A model generated the notes under the pieces. It ran no database searches, was not told where the DNA came from, and saw only the letters and a list, made by a program, of their open reading frames with translations. This document shows positions 48,152 to 56,931 of a stretch of 64,000 bases of DNA, piece after piece. Origin of the DNA: Aeromonas fluvialis (GTDB lineage Bacteria; Pseudomonadota; Gammaproteobacteria; Enterobacterales; Aeromonadaceae); NCBI RefSeq assembly GCF_000819885.1, contig NZ_CDBO01000068.1, positions 129,929 through 193,928 of the forward strand, in the 5' to 3' direction. The position numbers and the translations under genes were made by a program. Numbering within the stretch: position 1 is the first letter of the stretch; each line of letters begins with the position of its first letter.

Positions 48152-49375
48152 CTAGTTGCCGCACACATCGGCGACAAAACCCAGGGTGCGCGAGGCGAGC
48201 GGCGCCTTGAGGCATGGGAGCCGCCCCATCAGGGTAAGCGCCAGATTGCGCCCCGCCACCAACGGGCCGTGACCATTGGAGAAAAGCTGGGCCAGCGAGG
48301 AGGTGAGCCAGACGGTCTGCTCCTGATCGCGCTGACGCTGCTGCCAGTAGCCACTCAATACCTTGAAGCTGCCGATATCCTCCCCCTCTGCCAACGCCTT
48401 GGCCACCGCCCCGGTGAGCAGGTCAAGATCCCGCATCCCGAGGTTGAAGCCCTGCCCGGCGATGGGGTGCAGGGCGTGAGCCGCATTGCCCACCAGCACG
48501 GTGCGCTGGGCCAGCGGATAGTCGCAGGCGGTCAGAATGAGCGGATAGACGTGACGCACGCCGCATCGCTCGAAGCGGCCGAGCCGCCAACCGAAAGCCT
48601 GCTGCAGTCGGGCGAGAAACGCCGCCTCATCGAGGGCCATCAGCTCATCCACCTCATGGCGGCCGACACTCCACACCAGCGAGGAGAGGCCATCCTGCAT
48701 CGGCAGCAGGGCCAGCGGGCCCCCTTGGGTAAAGCGCTCGAAGGCACGCCCCTTGGGGTCTTGCGCCGTTTTGACGGTGGCGATGATGGCGCTCTGCTCA
48801 AAGTCGTGGCGGGTCACCGGCAACTTGACGTGCTGACGCACGAAGGAGTTGCCCCCGTCCGCCGCCACCAGCAGGCGGGTTTCAATCCGCTCGCCACTCT
48901 CGAGGGTGAGGCTCACCTTCTCAGCATCGGGCTCAATCTCGCTCACCCGGGCCGGACAACAGACCCGAATATTGCTGGCAGCCGCCATCGCCCGTTGCAG
49001 CTCGTGACCGGCGGACGCCAGCTCGATCACCTGACCCAGCGCAGGCAGACCATATTCGGCAGCCGACAGGCGAGCCTGACCGAAGTGGCCCCGATCCGAG
49101 ACATGGATATGGGTAATGGGGGTGCAGTGGGGGGCAAACAGCGGCCAGAGTCCGCGCCGCGACAGCGCATCACAGGTACCGGCCGAGAGCGCAATGGCGC
49201 GAGCGTCAAACCCTGAATGGGTGTGCTGTTCGGGGACGCTCGCCTCCAGCAGCAGGATCTCGAGGGGGGAGCCATCGGATCGAAGCTGGGCCGCCAGCGA
49301 GAGCGCCAGCACGGCACCACTCATTCCACCGCCGACCAGGGTGACATCGACCTGTCGCACATCAGATTGAGACAT
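48152..49375 (-). CDS. ubiH: 2-octaprenyl-6-methoxyphenyl hydroxylase UbiH
   Basis: FAD monooxygenase for the C1 hydroxylation of aerobic ubiquinone synthesis. 407 residues; VTLVGGGMSGAVLALSL, HSGFDARAIALSAGTCDAL and VGNAAHALHPIAGQGFNLGM are present. The RAIALS block distinguishes it from ubiI. In E. coli pepP lies directly upstream; here the upstream gene is ygfB after a terminator. Confidence 0.94.
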   Translation of the reverse strand: MSQSDVRQVDVTLVGGGMSGAVLALSLAAQLRSDGSPLEILLLEASVPEQHTHSGFDARAIALSAGTCDALSRRGLWPLFAPHCTPITHIHVSDRGHFGQARLSAAEYGLPALGQVIELASAGHELQRAMAAASNIRVCCPARVSEIEPDAEKVSLTLESGERIETRLLVAADGGNSFVRQHVKLPVTRHDFEQSAIIATVKTAQDPKGRAFERFTQGGPLALLPMQDGLSSLVWSVGRHEVDELMALDEAAFLARLQQAFGWRLGRFERCGVRHVYPLILTACDYPLAQRTVLVGNAAHALHPIAGQGFNLGMRDLDLLTGAVAKALAEGEDIGSFKVLSGYWQQRQRDQEQTVWLTSSLAQLFSNGHGPLVAGRNLALTLMGRLPCLKAPLASRTLGFVADVCGN

Positions 49376-49493
49376 AAGCAGAGAGGAAGAAGTGAAAAAG
49401 GTGGCCTCATGCTATCACAAAGCCGCTGGCCGAATGCGACGTCAGCGGCAAAAAACCGGTTGCGCCTCACAGGGTTAGCCACAAAACAACCAT

Positions 49494-49519
49494 AAAAAAG
49501 AGCGCCATCAGGCGCTCTT
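49494..49519 (-). terminator. Terminator of ygfB
   Basis: AAGAGCGCC, loop TGAT, GGCGCTCTT followed by TTTTATGG on the minus strand, about 30 bases after the ygfB stop and before ubiH. Confidence 0.85.
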
Positions 49520-49551
49520 GCAGATAGTGTTCAGCCGCGTCGGCCACCGGC

Positions 49552-50121
49552 TCAGTGGAGGGTCGGCGGCTCGCTCGGGGTGTCGGGGCGCTTGCCAAAC
49601 TCTTCGAAGGACATCATGACCCCCAGTTTGACGTGCTCGTAGAGCACCAGGAAGGAGGCTTCGTTCTCGTCATCTTCCTGATCGAATTCGGCAGAGACCT
49701 GGGTGATGCTGGCGATATCCTGGATCATCTCCTGCAGCTCTTCCGACGCGCGGGAGAGCTCCTGCTGCACCACACCGAAACCGGCCAAAAACGCCTGTGA
49801 CCAATCCACCAGTGAGTCGATGCGCTCATCAAGGGGCGCATCGTCGCTTGGCAGCAGCAACTCGACGCCCTTCTGGGCCATCAGGCTCTCGACCACATTG
49901 TGATACAGATCGGTCATCACCTGGCGCACCGGGGCCGGCAGGCCGAAACCGTCGTTCACCAGATCGTTGAAATAGGGCAACCAGCTCTTGTCATCCAGGG
50001 CCACGCCACCACACACCAGACCGCAAATTACACCATGGGCCTCTACAGCACTGGCCATCAGCTCATGCTGTTCCATGATGTCGGCCACGGCCGCATATTT
50101 ATGGGGGTTCGTTTTGCTCAT
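49552..50121 (-). CDS. ygfB: UPF0149 family protein YgfB
   Basis: 189 residues from MSKTNPHKYAAVADIMEQHE; the GGAT ribosome binding site supports this ATG over one five codons upstream. UPF0149 proteins contain helical repeats with the motif HGVICGLVCGG seen here. In Pseudomonas a homologue affects peptidoglycan-linked gene control; the role here is unknown. Divergent from zapA, as in E. coli. Confidence 0.9.
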   Translation of the reverse strand: MSKTNPHKYAAVADIMEQHELMASAVEAHGVICGLVCGGVALDDKSWLPYFNDLVNDGFGLPAPVRQVMTDLYHNVVESLMAQKGVELLLPSDDAPLDERIDSLVDWSQAFLAGFGVVQQELSRASEELQEMIQDIASITQVSAEFDQEDDENEASFLVLYEHVKLGVMMSFEEFGKRPDTPSEPPTLH

Positions 50122-50294
50122 CGAAGATCCGCTCAAAGTTCAGGCAAATTTGCAGAATTAATGCTCAGGATCCTAGCATTCTCCCTCTTCCAGAGCCAGC
50201 AAGGCCTTGAAACTTATGCATCTGCGCTATATAGTCCCGCCCAGTTGTCCACGTGGATAAAGGCGGAAATCAGCTCCGCCGTATTGAGGAAGGC

Positions 50295-50627
50295 ATGAGC
50301 ACAGAGGCCGTAGAAATCGTCATTTTGGGACGTCCCTACAAGGTATCCTGTCCTGTAGGACAGCAGGATGCCCTGCGCCAGGCCGCCGAGCAGCTGACCG
50401 ACAAGTTGATCGACCTGCGTCAACGTTCCAAAGTCTCCAGCAATGAGCAATTGGCGATCATGGCGGCGCTCAATTTTTGTCATGAGCTCTGCCTTGAAAA
50501 AGAGAAGAACCACCAATACTCTGAGACCATGGACAAACGGATCAAGATGCTGCAACGTACCATCGAAGCGGCCTTGATCGAGCACGGACAATATGGTGAT
50601 TCCAGCGAAGAGGGGCAACAGCCCTAA
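50295..50627 (+). CDS. zapA: Cell division protein ZapA
   Basis: Bundles FtsZ filaments at the division site. 110 residues from MSTEAVEIVILGRPYKVSCP, with the N-terminal globular ZapA domain and a C-terminal coiled coil (ETMDKRIKMLQRTIEAALIE). A GAGGAAGG ribosome binding site lies before this ATG. The 6S RNA gene follows after 15 bases, the conserved zapA-ssrS order. Confidence 0.95.
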   Translation: MSTEAVEIVILGRPYKVSCPVGQQDALRQAAEQLTDKLIDLRQRSKVSSNEQLAIMAALNFCHELCLEKEKNHQYSETMDKRIKMLQRTIEAALIEHGQYGDSSEEGQQP

Positions 50628-50642
50628 TCGCAACCCGTTTTA

Positions 50643-50824
50643 AAATCCCCTGGGATGTTTGTCAGCCGGTTCAAGTCCCCGAGCCGATAATCATACCCAA
50701 CAGGGGATCGGCCTTCTGGCTATTGCGCATGCTCGGCACGACCGAGAAGCCTGCGGTCAGATCCGATTCCCGCCTTGAACCGACGGTTCAAGGGCCCAAA
50801 CCGGCAACGGCATCTCGGGGTACC
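50643..50824 (+). ncRNA. ssrS: 6S RNA
   Basis: Conserved segments align in order with E. coli 6S RNA: CCCCTGGGATGTT at the 5' end, AGTCCCCGAGCCGATA, GCATGCTCGGCACGACCGAG, AAGCCT, CGCCTTGAACCGACGGTTCA, AGGG and the closing GGCATCTCGGGG. 5' CCCCTGGGATG pairs with the 3' CATCTCGGGG. 6S RNA binds sigma-70 RNA polymerase in stationary phase. Ends are set by analogy, within a few bases. The usual ygfA gene does not follow. Confidence 0.93.
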
Positions 50825-50830
50825 AACAGC

Positions 50831-50860
50831 AAAAGCCCGTCACTTACGTGACGGGCTTTT
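50831..50860 (+). terminator. Terminator after 6S RNA
   Basis: AAAAGCCCGTCAC, loop TTAC, GTGACGGGCTTTT then TCTTTCT; perfect 13-bp stem just after the 6S RNA 3' end. Confidence 0.9.
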
Positions 50861-50866
50861 TCTTTC

Positions 50867-50897
50867 TGCGCACTCAACACCCAGCCTTGAGTGCGCA
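50867..50897. repeat. Perfect inverted repeat after the 6S RNA terminator
   Basis: TGCGCACTCAA, loop CACCCAGCC, TTGAGTGCGCA: 11-bp perfect dyad with no U-run. Function unknown; it could be a second stem at the end of the emrD transcript or a protein site. Confidence 0.6.
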
Positions 50898-50945
50898 TTG
50901 TTGACCTGCTCAAGCGGAGGAGAGTTATCAACCTGTTCCTCTGAT

Positions 50946-50976
50946 AAAACAAAGCCCACCGGCGAGGATGGGCTTG
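50946..50976 (-). terminator. Terminator of emrD
   Basis: On the minus strand AAGCCCA, a 10-base loop, TGGGCTT, followed by TGTTTTATC; about 20 bases after the emrD stop codon. Confidence 0.65.
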
Positions 50977-50997
50977 GTCGGCAAGAAACCGGGTTGA

Positions 50998-52194
50998 TCA
51001 GATGGCCATCTGCTCGTGGGGGGAGCCGTGGTGGCGCAACCAGACAAAGCTCAGGGCCACGAACAGCACCATCAGGGTCATGATGGCCCCCAGAGTCACC
51101 TGACCGGTCATCGGGAAACCGGCGGCCAGCAGGGTCACCACGCCCGCCCCCAGATTCTGCATCCCGCCGAGAATGGCACCGGCCGTCCCCGCCTGACCCG
51201 GGAAGGGCTCGATGGCGCAAGAGGTCGCGGTCGGATAGAGGATGCCGCTACCGATGAAGTAGACAGCCGCACCACCGATTAACGAGGCGGCACTGACGAT
51301 CCCGAACAGCCCCGGTACCAGAATGATCAGCGACCCCAGCGCCAGAAAGGCGATCCCCAGACGCATCAGCTTGCCCTGGCTCAAGCGAAAGCTCAGCTTG
51401 GCAGAGAGCCAGGCACCGAACAGATAGCCAGGCAGCGGCAACACGAACAGCACGCTCACGGTACGGGCGCTCAGCTTGAGCACATCGCCCAGCAGCACCC
51501 CGGCAGCTGCTTCAAATACCGCAAGTCCGGCAAAGGTCGCCATCAGGCAGAGCAGGTTGCCCTGAAACTTGGGGTTGCCCAGCACGTGGCGATAGGCAGC
51601 ACCGACGCGCAGCGGCTGACGGGCTGCGGCAGGCAGCGTCTCACCAAACCAAGCCATGATAGCCAGAGTGGCTACGGCACCAAAACCGAACAGGAACCAG
51701 TAACCGGCGCGCCAGTTGAACAGCTCGGTCAGCCAGCCACCCAGCACAGGAGCCAGCAGCGGGGAGAAGATCACCCCCATGCTCACCAGACTGTTGGCAC
51801 GATTGAGCTCGGCGCCGTTGTAGCGATCGCGCATCACGGTACGGCTCATGGCACCACCCGCACCGGTCCCCAGCCCTTGAATAAAGCTGCCCACCAGCAA
51901 GGCGCTGAAGTGCGGGATGAGCTGGATGGTTAGAGTGCCCGCCAGAAACACCATCATGCCGACGATCAGCACCGGGCGACGGCCGATACGATCCGACAGC
52001 GGCCCGTAGACAAACTGGGAGAGGCCATAGGGGATCAGGTAACAGGCCATCACCGCCTGCAGCTGACCCGAGGCCACATTGAAGTCCCCCGCCATCATGG
52101 GAATGGAGGGAACATAAAGGGTCTGGGTCATCTGGCCCACAGCGACCATCAGAATGGTCAATAAAAACAACGGATAAAAACTGTGCCGATCCAT
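50998..52194 (-). CDS. emrD: EmrD-type multidrug efflux MFS transporter
   Basis: 398 residues with about 12 membrane segments. MVAVGQMTQTLYVPSIPMMA, PYGLSQFVYGPLSDRIGRRP and IGSGILYPTATSCAIEPFPG align well by eye with E. coli EmrD (DHA1 family, Bcr/CflA branch), which exports amphipathic drugs and uncouplers. It lies where ygfA would be expected. A 263-base upstream gap holds a perfect inverted repeat. Confidence 0.88.
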   Translation of the reverse strand: MDRHSFYPLFLLTILMVAVGQMTQTLYVPSIPMMAGDFNVASGQLQAVMACYLIPYGLSQFVYGPLSDRIGRRPVLIVGMMVFLAGTLTIQLIPHFSALLVGSFIQGLGTGAGGAMSRTVMRDRYNGAELNRANSLVSMGVIFSPLLAPVLGGWLTELFNWRAGYWFLFGFGAVATLAIMAWFGETLPAAARQPLRVGAAYRHVLGNPKFQGNLLCLMATFAGLAVFEAAAGVLLGDVLKLSARTVSVLFVLPLPGYLFGAWLSAKLSFRLSQGKLMRLGIAFLALGSLIILVPGLFGIVSAASLIGGAAVYFIGSGILYPTATSCAIEPFPGQAGTAGAILGGMQNLGAGVVTLLAAGFPMTGQVTLGAIMTLMVLFVALSFVWLRHHGSPHEQMAI

Positions 52195-52312
52195 ATCAGT
52201 CCCAAAAAATCGAAAAAATGCTGCCGCGCCTCCGGCATAAAATGGCCCAGAGGAATCTGATCACAGAGGCTGTGATGCAATCAAAAATAGTGTTGGAAAC
52301 AGTAGGCGGGGA

Positions 52313-52355
52313 GCCCGCCATACCACCACACAGGACGCTTGGTGGTATGGCGGGC
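52313..52355. repeat. Perfect 15-bp inverted repeat upstream of emrD
   Basis: GCCCGCCATACCACC (52313-52327), a 13-base loop, GGTGGTATGGCGGGC (52341-52355). The emrD start lies 119 bases away. On the minus strand it is followed by a short GC dyad and, 20 bases on, ATTTTTGA. Could be an attenuator, an operator or the terminator of a small RNA; the glutathione S-transferase gene already has its own terminator. Confidence 0.75.
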
Positions 52356-52419
52356 ATCATAGTGACTCAGCTCACAGAAAACGAACGAATCTTTATAATC
52401 GGCTTGCCTTAGTTTTTCT

Positions 52420-52444
52420 AATATTACGGGGCGTTTCGCCCCGT
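52420..52444 (-). terminator. Terminator of the glutathione S-transferase gene
   Basis: ACGGGGCG-AAA-CGCCCCGT on the minus strand followed by AATATTAGAAAAAC, 14 bases after the stop codon. The U-run is weak. Confidence 0.65.
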
Positions 52445-52457
52445 CAGCAGTGAAAAA

Positions 52458-53120
52458 TCAACGTGTTACCATCTGTTGCGCCTGCTTGATCAGCTCATCG
52501 GGCTGCTCCTTGCGCGGCGGTATGGTGATCCCCTTCTGGCAGGCAGGCTTCTGTGCCATGCGATCCATCCAGGCTTGCAGATGGGGCAATCCCTCGATGG
52601 AGATGCCGCTCCAGTCATAAATCCGCACCCAGGGCCAGGTGGCGATATCGGCGATGCTGTACTCGTCCGCCAGATATTCGTGGTGGGCCAGATGGCTGTC
52701 GAGCACCTCGAACAGGCGGCGCCCCTCCTTCTGGTAACGTTCGATGGCGGCGGGGATCTTCTCGGGGAAGTAGCGGTAAAAGACGTTGGCCTGCCCCATC
52801 ATGGGTCCTACCCCGCCCATCTGGAACATCAGCCACTGGATGGCCTGAGAGCGGCGTTTGGGATCGGCCGGCAGCAACTTGCCTGCTTTCTCCGCCAGAT
52901 AGATGAGGATGGCCCCCGATTCGAACACGGCAAAATCGTTGTTATCCCGATCGACAATGGCCGGAATACGGCCATTGGGATTGATGGCCAGAAACTCAGG
53001 CTGCTTCTGATCCAGCGCCGACAAATCGAGCGGGATCACCCGATAGGGCAACCCCAGCTCTTCGAGGGCTATTGCCACTTTGAAACCATTGGGGGTCGCG
53101 GCGGTGTAAAAGTCGATCAT
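52458..53120 (-). CDS. Glutathione S-transferase family protein (YfcG/YghU-like)
   Basis: 220 residues. N-terminal thioredoxin fold with [20 protein letters not shown], the cis-proline loop [11 protein letters not shown] and the glutathione-binding [14 protein letters not shown]; helical C-terminal domain after residue 90. The TPNGxK motif and missing N-terminal Cys/Ser pattern resemble E. coli YfcG, which reduces disulfides with glutathione. Single gene. Confidence 0.9.
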   Translation of the reverse strand: MIDFYTAATPNGFKVAIALEELGLPYRVIPLDLSALDQKQPEFLAINPNGRIPAIVDRDNNDFAVFESGAILIYLAEKAGKLLPADPKRRSQAIQWLMFQMGGVGPMMGQANVFYRYFPEKIPAAIERYQKEGRRLFEVLDSHLAHHEYLADEYSIADIATWPWVRIYDWSGISIEGLPHLQAWMDRMAQKPACQKGITIPPRKEQPDELIKQAQQMVTR

Positions 53121-53288
53121 GATTCACTCCTTGTTGGTCATAGCCAGATTGCACGGTTTGAACAGGGTGCAACACCATAGCCGCCTCATCTTGCAACAAG
53201 TGACCGGCTCCAGACCATTAAAAAGCGGCGCACCGCTGGCCAAACAAGGCCACGGTGCGCCGCTGGTGCGCTCTGGCAATGGTAAATG

Positions 53289-53744
53289 CTAGTTGAACAT
53301 GGCGACCGGCTGGCGCTGGCGCAGCATGATAAGCCGGGAAAGCAGCGGGAAGTAGGACTCCAGCTTGCGCAGCAGCACCCGGCTGCAGGCAGGCTCGGCC
53401 AGCTCAGCCTCATCCAGCACGATGCCGTTTGAGACAAAATAGAAACGGGGGTCACGCACATCCGGCCCGCAGACCGTCAGCTCCTTGTCTCCCTTGCGGA
53501 TCAGCAGCGGCAAGACCGGCAAACCAATCGTCTCATCCTCTCCCCGGGCAAATCCGGCATCCTGCTAGGGAGCGTCTCCGTCCAGCAACAGGATTGCGGC
53601 TTCAGTCTTGGCGGGTTGCCATTGGGCAAGGGGGGTCACGCTGATGTGGGCAAAGTGATCACCATACTCGGGTGACGATCGTAAAATGGCCAGCAATCCC
53701 TCGCTGGCAGTGGACACATTTTGACTCACTAATGACAAATTCAT
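53289..53744 (-). pseudogene. Unknown gene interrupted by an in-frame amber codon
   Basis: From the ATG at 53744 (MNLSLVSQNVSTASEGLLAI) the frame is open for 59 codons, meets TAG at 53565-53567, and stays open for 91 more (QDAGFARGEDETIG, then LPVLPLLIRKGDKELTVCGP) to a stop at 53289. Composition and codon use look alike on both sides, so one protein of 151 codons is likely, broken by CAG-to-TAG or a sequencing error. No family recognised. GGGATG-like sequence upstream may serve as ribosome binding site. Confidence 0.65.
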
Positions 53745-53869
53745 GGTTCACATCCCTATGCTCATGACAGCCAGTATCCGGCGGCTGGGATAAGACTAGC
53801 GCAGTTCTGGTCTATATTGGAGCCGTCAAATCTGGCAGTGGTCATCAATTGGTCGTAGGGGGATAACAG

Positions 53870-53897
53870 TTGCCATCGCACAAAATACTGGTATTAT
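53870..53897 (+). promoter_or_regulatory. Candidate sigma-70 promoter of suhB
   Basis: TTGCCA at 53870-53875, 16-base spacer, TATTAT at 53892-53897; about 40 bases before the suhB start. Confidence 0.6.
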
Positions 53898-53943
53898 ACC
53901 GCGTCCTTTTATCCCCCGTTCTTTAACATCCAGTGGTGAACCT

Positions 53944-54747
53944 ATGCATCCGATGCTGAATATCGCCGTGCGCGCTGCGCGCAACGCCGGTCAAGTTGTA
54001 GTAAAAGCCTTCTCCCAGCCCGAGAACATTGAGGCTATCCAAAAAGGCAGCAATGACTTCGTGACCAACGTTGACCGTGAAGCCGAAGCGGCCATCATTC
54101 ACACCATCAAAAAATCTTACCCGGAGCACAGCATTGTTGCTGAAGAGTCTGGTGAGATTGCCGGTACCAATCCGGACTACCAATGGATCATTGACCCACT
54201 GGATGGCACGACCAACCTTGTCAAAGGCATTCCGCACTTTGCCGTTTCCATCGCCCTGCGCGTGAAAGGCAAAACCGAACAAGCCGTTGTTTACGATCCC
54301 ATCCGTGACGAACTGTTTACTGCTACCCGTGGTAGCGGCGCCCAGCTGAACGGCTACCGTATCCGTGTCGGCAAAGCCAAAGAGCTGGCTGGCACCGTAC
54401 TGGCCACCGGTTTCCCCTACAAGCAAAAGCACCACATCGAGCCGTACCTGAAGATGTTCCAGAGCATGTTCATCGAGTGTGCCGACATCCGTCGCTCAGG
54501 CTCTGCCGCGCTTGATCTGGCCTATGTGGCTGCCGGTCGCGTCGACGGTTTCTGGGAGATCGGCCTGAAACCCTGGGACACCGCTGCCGGTGAACTGCTG
54601 GCCAAAGAAGCCGGCGCCATCGTCACCGACTTCGTAGGCGGTCACAACTACGAAAACTCCGGCAACATCGTGGTTGCCAACCCGCGCGTCCTGAAAGAGA
54701 TGCTGGGCAAGATCCGTGAAGAGCTGCCGGAGTCTCTGGCCAAATAA
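53944..54747 (+). CDS. suhB: Inositol-1-monophosphatase SuhB
   Basis: 267 residues. The metal-binding blocks are visible: EESGEIAGTNPDYQWIIDPL, DGTTNLVKGIPHFAVS and KPWDTAAGELLAKEAGA. SuhB also acts in rRNA transcription antitermination with the Nus factors. In E. coli it faces trmJ; here it is 52 kb away from trmJ, so gene order changed. Codon use suggests strong expression. Confidence 0.96.
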   Translation: MHPMLNIAVRAARNAGQVVVKAFSQPENIEAIQKGSNDFVTNVDREAEAAIIHTIKKSYPEHSIVAEESGEIAGTNPDYQWIIDPLDGTTNLVKGIPHFAVSIALRVKGKTEQAVVYDPIRDELFTATRGSGAQLNGYRIRVGKAKELAGTVLATGFPYKQKHHIEPYLKMFQSMFIECADIRRSGSAALDLAYVAAGRVDGFWEIGLKPWDTAAGELLAKEAGAIVTDFVGGHNYENSGNIVVANPRVLKEMLGKIREELPESLAK

Positions 54748-54770
54748 GCCAGCTGCCAGCATTCACCAAG

Positions 54771-54802
54771 ACAAAAAAACCGGCGCAAGCCGGTTTTTTT
54801 GT
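54771..54802 (+). terminator. Terminator of suhB
   Basis: ACAAAAAAACCGGC, loop GCAA, GCCGGTTTTTTTGT: perfect 14-bp stem, 23 bases after the stop codon. Confidence 0.95.
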
Positions 54803-54990
54803 CTCTGCTCATTGGCAATGGTTAGTTGCAAGGTGGGCGCTGCATGCCCTCTTCCCTTGCCATCATTGCCTCTCGCAAACTCGCGTTCTGACTGACTGGC
54901 CTCTTTCATTTCGACACCCTGATGGCAAGCATTCCTCTCCCCCTGCGCTGCCTCATTAGCAGATCCGTTGGTCCGCTCGACATGACGGCC

Positions 54991-55218
54991 CTACTCATCA
55001 GAAACCGCATCCTGCTCGCTACAAGCACTGGCAATCTGGGTCGCCATATCGGCTATCGGCACTACCGCCCCTTCAATTTGCTGGATACCCCCCTCTGCCA
55101 AGCACACCTTTCCTCTATTATTACCAGCATTGATGTTGCCTTTACCGTCGCCTTCATACCTGTATGAAGCATTGTCATCAATCCCTCCTTTTGTTGTGCC
55201 TCTCGGCGCCGACGCCAT
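54991..55218 (-). CDS. Possible small protein upstream of mtnN
   Basis: A 75-codon frame starting [20 protein letters not shown], acidic with Asn/Gly-rich middle ([16 protein letters not shown]). No signal peptide and no good ribosome binding site before its ATG; AAAGGAGG inside it could instead serve a 38-codon frame starting [10 protein letters not shown]. The 530-base gap 54748-55279 otherwise holds only the suhB terminator. Treat as unproven. Confidence 0.25.
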   Translation of the reverse strand: MASAPRGTTKGGIDDNASYRYEGDGKGNINAGNNRGKVCLAEGGIQQIEGAVVPIADMATQIASACSEQDAVSDE

Positions 55219-55279
55219 CTTTTGTTATGATCTACAGCAACTTAAATTCAGCCACACGGCTAGCAAGACGAGGTCAGCA

Positions 55280-55972
55280 ATGAAAGTAGGAATTATCGGC
55301 GCCATGGAGCAAGAAGTAGCCCTGCTGCGCAGCCAGATGAGCAACCCCACCACCCTGCAACTGGGCGGCTGCGAGTTCTATCAAGGGATGCTGGCAGGCA
55401 AAGAGGTGATCCTGACCCGCTCCGGTATCGGTAAGGTCGCCGCCAGCGTGGCCACCAGCCTGCTGCTGGAAAAATTCGCCCCCGACTGCGTCATCAATAC
55501 CGGCTCTGCGGGCGGCTTTGCCCAGGATCTGCACATCGGTGATGTGGTGATCGCCAGCGAGATGCGTTTCCACGATGTGGACGTGACCGCCTTTGGTTAC
55601 GAGATGGGCCAGATGGCGCAGCAACCCGCCGCCTTCCCCTGCGACGAGAAACTCATCGCGGTCGCTCAGGATTGCATCGCCGAGCAGGGCAAGCACCAGA
55701 CCAAGGTTGGCCTTATCTGCACCGGCGATCAGTTCATGTGCAAGCCGGACGCCATCGCCAAGGCCCGCGCTGACTTCCCGCAGATGCTGGCGGTCGAGAT
55801 GGAAGGGGCCGCCATCGGTCAGGTGTGCCACATGTTCAAGGTGCCCTATCTGGTGGTGCGCGCCATGTCCGACGTCGCTGGCAAGGAACAGGTTGAATCC
55901 TTCGATGCCTTCATCGAAGTGGCCGGCAAGCACTCCGCCGAAGTGATCATCAAGATGCTCGGCAAGCTGTGA
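55280..55972 (+). CDS. mtnN: 5'-methylthioadenosine/S-adenosylhomocysteine nucleosidase
   Basis: Hydrolyses methylthioadenosine and S-adenosylhomocysteine, and thereby feeds autoinducer-2 precursor formation. 230 residues from [20 protein letters not shown]. Active-site residues are in [14 protein letters not shown] and [11 protein letters not shown]. First gene of mtnN-cbiB-btuF, whose reading frames overlap. Confidence 0.97.
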   Translation: MKVGIIGAMEQEVALLRSQMSNPTTLQLGGCEFYQGMLAGKEVILTRSGIGKVAASVATSLLLEKFAPDCVINTGSAGGFAQDLHIGDVVIASEMRFHDVDVTAFGYEMGQMAQQPAAFPCDEKLIAVAQDCIAEQGKHQTKVGLICTGDQFMCKPDAIAKARADFPQMLAVEMEGAAIGQVCHMFKVPYLVVRAMSDVAGKEQVESFDAFIEVAGKHSAEVIIKMLGKL

Positions 55973-56931
55973 TCGAGACCGGCTCGCTTGATTTGATGGC
56001 CGACGCCCTCTTCTCGACGACGGCGGCCATTCTGGTGGGGGCGGCCCTGCTGGAGGCGGTGATCCCGTGGCCATCCCATCTGCGGCTCTCGGCCATTACG
56101 CCCCTGCTGACCCAGCTGGGGCACAAGGTACACAGACCAGATGGTACACCCCGCCAGCAAATGCAGGCCGGCCTGCTGGCAATGCTGGTAGTCTGGCTCC
56201 CCTGCGCCGCCGGGCTCTGGTCACTGCGCAATCTGGCCTTGAGCGAGCCGATCTTCGACATGCTGTTCCTGCTGCTGATGCTCGAATCCCGCCCGCTGCG
56301 CGAACTCGCCCATGCCACCCGCTCGCTCGCGACGCAAGAGACCCTGCCGCTGGCGAGATTGCAGGCGACTCCCTGGCTCAAGCGGGAGACTGGCAAGCTC
56401 TCGGCCCTGGGGATTGCCAAAGCGGTAAGCGAAAGCTGCGCCCTGCGCCTGGTGGGCCAATGGGCTGGCCCGCTGCTGGGGTACGCTCTCATGGGGGTAC
56501 AAGGCGCCCTGCTCTGGCGGCTGACTCAGCTGATGAGCCAAGGCTGGAGCATGAAGGATCCCGCGTTTGGCTATTTTGGCCGTGCCGCCAGCGCCCTCTA
56601 TCAGGGACTCAATGCCCCCACTATCCTGCTGCTAGGGCTGCCGCTCCTGCTGACACGGCTCAAGCAGGCAACCCAACTGCTGCGCAATGGTGCGATCTGG
56701 CCCTACCCTGCTATCGGGATGCTGCTCACGCTACTTGCTGACAAGTGCCGGATCCGCCTTGGTGGCCCTCGCTACTATCAGGGGACTCTCCAGCGCTGGC
56801 CAGTCATCGGCACGGGTGCTGAACCAGATAGCGAGACACCGCGCAAGGTGCTCAATATTCTGCAAGGAATGGGCTGGGGCTGGTTGATGCTGGCGCTGCT
56901 TGTCACTGTGGCAGGGTTAGTTCATGGCTAG
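55969..56931 (+). CDS. cbiB: CbiB/CobD-family cobalamin biosynthesis membrane protein
   Basis: 320 residues with several membrane segments; CobD/CbiB joins aminopropanol phosphate to adenosylcobyric acid to make adenosylcobinamide. GTG start overlapping the mtnN stop by 4 bases; an ATG at 55996 is an alternative. Blocks such as [20 protein letters not shown] and [20 protein letters not shown] fit the family. Neighbouring btuF supports a role in B12 salvage. Whether it is catalytically complete is unclear. Confidence 0.8.
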   Translation: MIETGSLDLMADALFSTTAAILVGAALLEAVIPWPSHLRLSAITPLLTQLGHKVHRPDGTPRQQMQAGLLAMLVVWLPCAAGLWSLRNLALSEPIFDMLFLLLMLESRPLRELAHATRSLATQETLPLARLQATPWLKRETGKLSALGIAKAVSESCALRLVGQWAGPLLGYALMGVQGALLWRLTQLMSQGWSMKDPAFGYFGRAASALYQGLNAPTILLLGLPLLLTRLKQATQLLRNGAIWPYPAIGMLLTLLADKCRIRLGGPRYYQGTLQRWPVIGTGAEPDSETPRKVLNILQGMGWGWLMLALLVTVAGLVHG

